DNA of 64,000 nucleotides from Phytopythium helicoides (lineage: Eukaryota; Oomycota; Peronosporomycetes; Pythiales; Pythiaceae), in assembly GCA_024867545.1 (NCBI GenBank), contig JANFNE010000052.1:496001-560000 (forward strand), in the 5' to 3' direction. Of this stretch, positions 58,864 to 64,000 are shown one piece after another; the stretch's first letter is position 1, and each line of letters opens with the position of its first letter. The position numbers and the translations under genes were made by a program. Below the pieces are notes generated by a model. It had not been told where the DNA came from. It searched no databases and saw nothing but the letters and a program-made list of their open reading frames with translations.

Positions 58864-61037
58864 GACTCGTGGATCTCTTTGATGTCGTCGGGAAGTGTGT
58901 TGGGGTCGAATTTGGTGCCGACAAACTTAATTAGGCGCTCGAGATGCTTGTTCTTCTCGCACTGCCCTGCTGGATGGACCTGCAGGCACATTTTGCAGCG
59001 CTGGAAACAGCGATGGGTCGGATGTCCCATTCTCCCACATGCTCCACAGGTCGTTTGGCTCCAGTCTTCTCGCGGCTCGCGGTTGCGAGGCGGATATTGC
59101 GGGTACCCCATGCGACGTCCGTCTGGTACTTGATGCCGCCCCTGGTATGAAGGTGGCGGCTGTCTGTTGGGCTCCTGTTCAGCGGAATCGACGAAATATC
59201 CATCCGAATCGTACTCATCGTCTTCAGCTCGTCGTTCATCGTGGTCCCAGTGGTCCCAGTAGCTTCCGTCGTCGTATTCATCATCATAGTATGTCTGTAC
59301 TCGGCGACCACGGTCTGGGATGCGATTCGCACTAGCTGAAACGCGATTTCCGCTGGAAGTTCGGCGCGTTGTTAGCGCGTCAATTAACTCACTCTCTGTT
59401 GCTTCCGCCAGACTGATCCTTGGCGGGTTTCGATGCTCATCGCGACGACGTTCGTTGTCTCGTTCTGGTCGGCGACGCCCCATTGAGCTCCGCGCTTTCT
59501 TCCGCTCCTCACCGCGTAATTTCTCTTGAATCATCCGCTCGAGATCGTCAATTCGAGTGATACCGAGCGGATAAAAGCGATCCATCAGCTCGTCGTCTCC
59601 ACACGTCATGAGAAATTGGCGGACATGTTCCGCTCCTCCATCGGACGAACTGATCCGGATCTTTGCCGCTTTGGCGTATCCATTCAGCCGAAGCAGATAG
59701 TCGAGAACGTGTTCATTCGTCCGACGAGCAGCCTGGTAATATCTGGCTGCAGGAGTTTGTCTGGCGTTTTTGCAGTAGTACTCGAGGAATGCCTCGCACA
59801 GCAACGTCCACTTCCTCTTCGTCTTCGGCGATAGCTGGTGGAACCAGTCAAGAGCTCCTTTGCGCAGCCGCAATTCGAACGTGTCGACCCACTGATCTTG
59901 CGGCCGCTTCGACCCTTTCATAGCGTAGACAAACATCTTCAGCCACTGCGTGGCTTCCTCTCCGCGGTCGCGATCACCATAGAATAATGCGATGGTGTCC
60001 AGCGGAATATGCGTTTGTATCTGGATTGTCTGCGCTGTTCCGACTCCTGGGTGAGCTGAAAAAGCCTCTCGCACTTCCTGAAAAGGATCTTCGCGGCCTC
60101 CATCGATACTCTCCATCTCAACGTCTTCCTTGTCCATTTCCGCCTTGAAAGGTAGCTGAAACGGCGTTTTCCCTCGCTTCTTCTCTTCAAACTCGTCATA
60201 TTCATCCTCATCTGAGAAGGTAAGCGTCTTCCTTGCTGGTTTCTTGGCGGAATTTTTCGATACGGTCGATGGAGTCTTCTGTTGGTCGGTTCCAGGCATC
60301 CGAGACGGGTGCGTGGACTTCCCACTCGGTGGGGGGATTCCGCTGGGTCCCGACATCTCGCTCCAGCCAAGTTCTTCGACGATTCGACGCTTCCACTCCT
60401 TCACTTGGTCTCGGACCTCCTTGAAGTCGTACTTGGCGAGAGTTTCGACGTCGGGACGAGCGTTGCACCGCATCCCCAGCGACATAAGCAGTCTTTCCGT
60501 CTGGAGGGCGAGCAGACTGATGTTTTCCACCGTCAGTGGCTCCCACAGACTCTCCCAGGCGGATACCCAAGACGGCTTCACGGCATATTCGGGATCGAAT
60601 AAGCCCATCCACCGCGCACTTCGCATCTGCTTCGCCAAGCGGAACAGCGTCCTTTCCGCTGCTGGCGAGTCCTTCGGCTTCGACTCGGTCGCGAGCGACA
60701 ATTCCGCCAGACGGACGTCGACAGGTGGATCCGACGGGGAGTTCGCACCAGCGGAAATTCTCCCAGAGGCTGAAGCACCTCCGGCAGCGCGTGCTGGCGC
60801 CCCTGGAGCGCTCCTAGCACCGCCTGCAGCCCTTCCGCTGCTCACCAACACCTCTTCTTCATCTTGGTCACTCTCCTCCAGCTCCTCACGCCCTTCTTCA
60901 GCTGCTGGCTTCTCCTCGAACAGGTCCGGAGTGACCTGATCGCCAAATTCCGCCAGCTCTTCGTCTTCATCCCGCGCAGTCGTCACCGCTCGAGCTGCCG
61001 ACTTGGCTGAAGTCGTACGCGAGTAGCTCTTCACCAT
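58854..61037 (-). CDS. gag: Gypsy gag
   Basis: 727 aa from the ATG at 61037 (MVKSYSRTTSAKSAARAV). An in-frame ATG at 61100 lies inside the primer-binding site, so I do not prefer it. The N-terminal 250 residues are acidic and Ala/Gly/Ser-rich. A capsid-like retrotransposon gag domain lies at about residues 370-500 (IPLDTIALFYGDRDRGEEATQ-like segment, GALDWFHQLSPKTKRKWTLL, YCKNARQTPAARYYQ). An Arg/Asp-rich region follows. Near the C-terminus are two zinc knuckles: CGACGRMGHPTHRC (CX2CX4HX4C) and CKMCLQVHPAGQC (CX2CX3HX4C). Gag packages the element's RNA. Its stop directly follows the frameshift heptamer. Confidence 0.88.
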   Translation of the reverse strand: MVKSYSRTTSAKSAARAVTTARDEDEELAEFGDQVTPDLFEEKPAAEEGREELEESDQDEEEVLVSSGRAAGGARSAPGAPARAAGGASASGRISAGANSPSDPPVDVRLAELSLATESKPKDSPAAERTLFRLAKQMRSARWMGLFDPEYAVKPSWVSAWESLWEPLTVENISLLALQTERLLMSLGMRCNARPDVETLAKYDFKEVRDQVKEWKRRIVEELGWSEMSGPSGIPPPSGKSTHPSRMPGTDQQKTPSTVSKNSAKKPARKTLTFSDEDEYDEFEEKKRGKTPFQLPFKAEMDKEDVEMESIDGGREDPFQEVREAFSAHPGVGTAQTIQIQTHIPLDTIALFYGDRDRGEEATQWLKMFVYAMKGSKRPQDQWVDTFELRLRKGALDWFHQLSPKTKRKWTLLCEAFLEYYCKNARQTPAARYYQAARRTNEHVLDYLLRLNGYAKAAKIRISSSDGGAEHVRQFLMTCGDDELMDRFYPLGITRIDDLERMIQEKLRGEERKKARSSMGRRRPERDNERRRDEHRNPPRISLAEATESELIDALTTRRTSSGNRVSASANRIPDRGRRVQTYYDDEYDDGSYWDHWDHDERRAEDDEYDSDGYFVDSAEQEPNRQPPPSYQGRHQVPDGRRMGYPQYPPRNREPREDWSQTTCGACGRMGHPTHRCFQRCKMCLQVHPAGQCEKNKHLERLIKFVGTKFDPNTLPDDIKEIHESLN

Positions 61038-61090
61038 CCTCTCCTCTTCACTCGTAAGTTGCTTGCTGAACCTGTTCGCACGACAACGCA

Positions 61091-61108
61091 ATCCGGGCAT
61101 GCGCACCA
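61091..61108 (-). other. Primer-binding site of the Gypsy element
   Basis: Two bases after the 5' LTR the minus strand reads TGGTGCGCATGCCCGGAT, which would pair with a tRNA 3' end finishing in GCGCACCA. The matching tRNA is not identified here. Confidence 0.6.
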
Positions 61109-61110
61109 GT

Positions 61111-62124
61111 TGTGATATAGTGACTGAATGAAAATACAGGCGTATCGAACCCCCCTCACGTTGTGTTCCCTTTTGGCAAGGTTCTTTCCCTATAAGCCGG
61201 GTTGCACACGTATGAACAGGGTTCAACAAGCAACACACACACCGCTCCGCTGGCTACGAGCAAGCCAGCGAGCTGCACTCGCACTCCGTGCCCTCAGCTA
61301 GAAAGCTGACGACGTGCACTAGGCACTACACGGCAGCTGACGGACCGAAATCCCTCAGCTGAAGGGTCTTTCACCGCACTAAAGGCGGCTCGGCCCACAC
61401 ACAGGGCCACCAAGCACTCCCAACTCTTGGCCTGACCTTGGGCGCAACCACGACACTCAATGTGCGTTGGTGCAGCCGGCGGTCATATCCAGCCCACACC
61501 CACGACTCACCTTGCGCAGATGCTTGCGTCGGACTTGGAAAATTCCGCTCTGTATTTGTTACTTTATAGCTTCATCATCTTCCTACTGTCTCCTATACAA
61601 TATGCAAGTATAAAAATCCTACTTCCGCTGAGCAGTCGCATCCGACCAGCAGCGGTGTCTCTTCATCTGTCCCTTGGGCCGTTTGACTGGCCTTTGTATG
61701 AGCTACTTGAGCGACCTTCCTGCCACCGCCCGCTCACCCGGCCAGACTGTCGCCACAGGCCACTTGTCACAGTCGGCTGTACACGCTTGTCCACCGTCCA
61801 GTGTACCCAGCTACGGGCACTTTCCAGGCGCCACCGTCCGGGGTACATATCCGCCACCGGCCAGTGTACCCGTCTGCTGACACTGCCGACCGTCACCGTC
61901 CGAGGGTACATACCCGCCACCGGCTGGTGTACCCAAGCCTCCCAGCGACACTCGGACAACCCATGGGTGCTTTGGCCAGAAGTGTAAATAGTTTCCCCCC
62001 GACGCTGGGTCGCCCGCCTGATAGCCTCGGCGCTTGGTCATAATTGCAATTTCTTCGGGCGCATGTCCGGCCGGCCGCTAAATTGTCTGGGACCTTGGTC
62101 AGAATTGAAATTTGCTTCACCACA
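61111..62124 (-). repeat. 5' LTR (right copy)
   Basis: 1014 bp. By eye identical to the left copy, offset by 12,429 bp. It should hold the element's promoter. Confidence 0.93.
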
Positions 62125-62582
62125 GCTGTATCAAGGTCAGTTGACGTATCCGACGTGGTTGGTGTAAGTTGCGTTGCTCTTGCTACAACTGAGTGCCAGT
62201 CGAAGTGATGAGGTCTGACGTTTTTGTGGCGGTTTTCCGTGCTGTAGTGGTCAAGCAGGCTTAAAGCGTTGTCATCACGGTCAGAGTCGTCATCCTGGCT
62301 GATGCTATTGTCTTCATCAAACTCAATGCCTGCGCTGCTGTCATTATTCTCACTTGTTGAGTCGCTGTCGTTGTCGTAGAAACCGTCAAACCCGTAGGAA
62401 GCTACAGACTCCTCGTCACTGCTTCTATGACTTTCATCGTTGAAGCTTTCGTAATCTGAGCTGTCACTGCCTGAGCCGCCGCCGTACACAGAGTGTGCTC
62501 GCGAGCTGGCTAAATTACAGTTCCCGTTGCTGCTACTAGAAGTGCGCAAGCATATACGCTTTGAACGGGTTGACAGCGACAT
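62125..62582 (-). pseudogene. MULE-2 transposase, 5' part
   Basis: From the ATG at 62582 (MSLSTRSKRICLRTSSSS) the frame runs 153 codons to the Gypsy boundary. The N-terminus is Ser/Asp-rich and acidic (SDSTSENNDSSAGIEFDEDN), followed by HHFDWHSVVARATQLTPTTS. After removal of the Gypsy element and one GCTG copy it continues without a frame break into the 48681-47330 segment. The in-frame TTG starting 14 codons earlier is not needed. Confidence 0.7.
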
Positions 62583-62839
62583 TGCGTGATCTCGCCGCAA
62601 GGGATATCTTGTGGAGCTGAACAAGCAGTCAAAACTTCAGAATTGATGAATTGATGCCGAGGTCTGGAACTCGATGTCTCTCTTCCACTAAATTCTATGA
62701 GCCACCTCTGCCACCTCAATCTCCAACGGTTCCCTGGTCGTGCGGTAAGGAGCAATTCAACGCTGATCAATTTGTCTGTTCACGTCCCCGACACATGGTC
62801 TGATCAAGAACTGATCGGATCAGGTGTCGATCAAAACAC

Positions 62840-63242
62840 TATGCAACCGAATTGAGGCACGTGCCAAAGTCTTCCTCATGCCGAACGTGGCCCCGGCGCG
62901 CTGCATCGATCTGCCTTGCGCCATGTAGCACATAGCCACACCAGTCCTCCGCGAGATGTCCACAACGGCGTTCTTGCCAGGTCGAGGCAGAACGACCGGC
63001 CAACGAGTAGCGACGTGCAGACTGATCTCCTCGAACGCATCCCGCGTTCACCGCAGGTTCTGGTTGAACCACGAGACAGAGAATGCTTCTTGCTGACGAA
63101 TCATATCCCACGCCGAGCTGCGGATGGGATAGCGATTCTGCTTTTCCTCTGGCCAATGTCGCTTGTCGGCAACGAGCGCGCTGAGCACGCAGAGCAGGAT
63201 CGCTATGCCTTCTTCTGTTGAAATCTCCATGGCAGCGAACAC
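62840..63242 (-). pseudogene. Harbinger DDE transposase, N-terminal fragment
   Basis: From the ATG at 63242 (MFAAMEISTEEGIAILLCVL) the frame runs to a premature TGA at 63050-63048. It then continues with TRDAFEEISLHVATRWPVVL, DISRRTGVAMCYMAQGRSMQ and RAGATFGMRKTLA. This is the helical region that precedes the DDE core in PIF/Harbinger transposases. The catalytic core is absent between here and the C-terminal fragment at 47342, so part of the gene was lost when MULE-2 arrived or afterwards. The region 62583-62839 between this fragment and MULE-2 holds no clear feature beyond a GATCAAGAACTGATC-like palindromic patch. Confidence 0.65.
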
Positions 63243-63364
63243 AGAATTGCAAGCTGACCGTAGTTTACGGTCGTCGCGTTTCTTTGGTCCCCAAAGACAT
63301 CACAGACGTCTTTTTGGGAGTGCACAGGGAAAAGAGGAAATGTGAGGCTTGATTGGCTCTTGCT

Positions 63365-63392
63365 CTTTTTTGTTTGGACTGCGACCTGCCCC
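63365..63392 (-). repeat. Right terminal inverted repeat of the Harbinger element
   Basis: Read inward on the minus strand it is GGGGCAGGTCGCAGTCCAAA followed by an A-rich stretch. It is followed on the plus strand by TTA and then, oddly, by GGGGCAGG again. Confidence 0.6.
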
Positions 63393-63449
63393 TTAGGGGC
63401 AGGAAAAAGAAAAGCTCTTTCCAACGTCCAAGCATCAATTGGCTACACA

Positions 63450-64000
63450 GGTTTCCATTTTTTAATGCTTTTGTAAAACTCAATCCTGGATCCAGAGTAT
63501 GCTGTCAACTTGATCAACTTGATAATTTTCCGCTTGTTTCTTTCAGTAGGCTCGTTGGTACACAAAAAAAAAGTTGGTTGTCTGTTCTCGAAATTGACGG
63601 AACGGATATGAACAATCCACACTATAACGGTGTGTGATTTACACCAATCGAAAAAGATAGAAGGGGTTACAACATCCTGGTTGCAGTAGCATTCGTTCTA
63701 AAGGAAACAAGTGACTGCTGTGCCTTTTCTAATTGCATTGATGCCGGAATTGCTTTTGAAGATAAAGTTGCTTAAACCCTAGGTTTAAAAGTAAACTTGA
63801 AATTTTGCGCGAACTATCTTGAGTTCAACTCAAAAGTCAGATTTAAGAACGTAGAGCCAGCTATCAGAAGTGTTGGGCCAAATATTTATGCTTTAGAGGC
63901 TGCTACAACATTGCACTGCTATGACGAAGTGATTGCAGATATACGACATTTTTACCCAATAGAATTAAACCCTAGTGCAGGCCGTCCGGTGACGCTAAGA
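63450..64000 (+). pseudogene. MULE-3 transposase relic, runs off the right edge
   Basis: One frame, broken by stops at 63635 and about 63773, reads FFNAFVKLNPGSRVCCQ, then LSVLEIDGTDMNNPHYNGV, then FTPIEKDRRGYNILVAVAFV and LKETSDCCAF. These are typical Mutator-like transposase signatures: the F..NPGS segment, the first catalytic Asp in DGT, and the A.A.V..E strand. Downstream, LKFCANYLEFNSKVRFKNVE continues the similarity to the window end. The element differs from MULE-1 and MULE-2 and is heavily decayed. The Harbinger element ends 55 bp to its left. Confidence 0.6.

Larger units (their letters stand above)
48682..62124 (-). mobile_element. Ty3/Gypsy LTR retrotransposon, 13.4 kb, minus orientation
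   Basis: Direct 1014-bp LTRs (48682-49695 and 61111-62124) start TGTGAT and end CACA on the plus strand and appear identical by eye. Flanks share GCTG (48678-48681 and 62125-62128), possibly GCTGT, as target duplication. In element order: 5' LTR (right), primer-binding site, gag, pol in the -1 frame, a long antisense ORF, 3' LTR (left). It is inserted in frame into the MULE-2 transposase. Identical LTRs and intact gag and pol indicate a recent insertion. Confidence 0.93.
42592..63392. mobile_element. PIF/Harbinger DNA transposon, split by nested insertions
   Basis: Imperfect terminal inverted repeats start AGAGGCAGGTTGCAGTTC on the left and, read inward on the right, GGGGCAGGTCGCAGTCC. Both ends are flanked by TTA (42589-42591 and 63393-63395), the 3-bp target typical of the superfamily. 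The element carries the two expected genes: a Myb-like protein (plus strand, left) and a DDE transposase (minus strand) now in two pieces (46988-47342 and about 62840-63242). Without the nested MULE-1, MULE-2 and Gypsy sequences the element would be about 3 kb. The left end has one extra base relative to the right. The DDE core is missing, so this copy cannot move by itself. Confidence 0.7.

Noticed and set aside
1..64000. tRNA genes, rRNA genes and CRISPR arrays
   Set aside because: I looked for T-loop motifs (GGTTCRAATCC), conserved rRNA stretches and regularly spaced repeats on both strands and found none convincing. A tRNA scan would be decisive.

Overview
The window looks like nuclear DNA of an oomycete, most likely Phytophthora or a close relative. 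The evidence is short GT-AG introns (about 55-80 nt) in compact genes, initiator-like motifs resembling the oomycete Inr/FPR core promoter just upstream of several start codons, a large tandem array of amino-acid transporter genes, and mobile elements of types common in Peronosporales. There are no bacterial operons, rRNA genes, CRISPR arrays or tRNA genes that I could recognise.

Layout. (1) 1-6.0 kb: the 3' part of a LINE, then a Fanzor gene (eukaryotic TnpB-like RNA-guided nuclease, 3442-5950) with an intact RuvC triad but two one-base frame breaks in its N-terminal half. It abuts a truncated copy of a multi-pass membrane protein whose two full-length paralogues lie head-to-head at 10.5-14.6 kb. 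(2) 6.5-26.6 kb: a gene-dense housekeeping block. It holds an NSUN-type RNA m5C methyltransferase (4 exons), mitochondrial ISCA2 (3 exons), ATG16, the two membrane paralogues, an HDHD3-like HAD hydrolase, a giant ubiquitin-specific protease (2620 aa), a Ser-rich protein of unknown function and a five-exon FBXO7/PI31-like F-box protein. (3) 26.7-40.6 kb: six tandem, same-strand AAAP amino-acid transporter genes, several with initiator-like motifs, all ending in a conserved tail with an N-glycosylation sequon. (4) 42.6-63.4 kb: nested transposons. A PIF/Harbinger element (TTA target duplication) carries a Myb-like gene and a broken DDE transposase. Into it went a Mutator-like element (MULE-1, 43440-46988, with 164-175 bp inverted repeats and a perfect 9-bp target duplication) carrying an intact transposase plus a 2OG-Fe(II) dioxygenase/zinc-finger gene. 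A second MULE transposase ORF (MULE-2) is split in frame by a 13.4-kb Ty3/Gypsy element (48682-62124) with 1014-bp LTRs that look identical. (5) 63.4-64 kb: a decayed third MULE transposase running off the edge.

The Gypsy element lies on the minus strand and has an unusual build: gag, a UUUAAAC -1 frameshift site directly before the gag stop, a pol with a degenerate first RNase H followed by a second catalytically complete RNase H, an integrase with a chromodomain, and a roughly 1000-codon antisense ORF between pol and the 3' LTR. The most novel leads are the Fanzor, the MULE with a dioxygenase cargo and this Gypsy element.

Limits: everything was read by eye. Splice sites are inferred from frame continuity and GT-AG borders, domain coordinates are approximate, and percentage identities were not computed.
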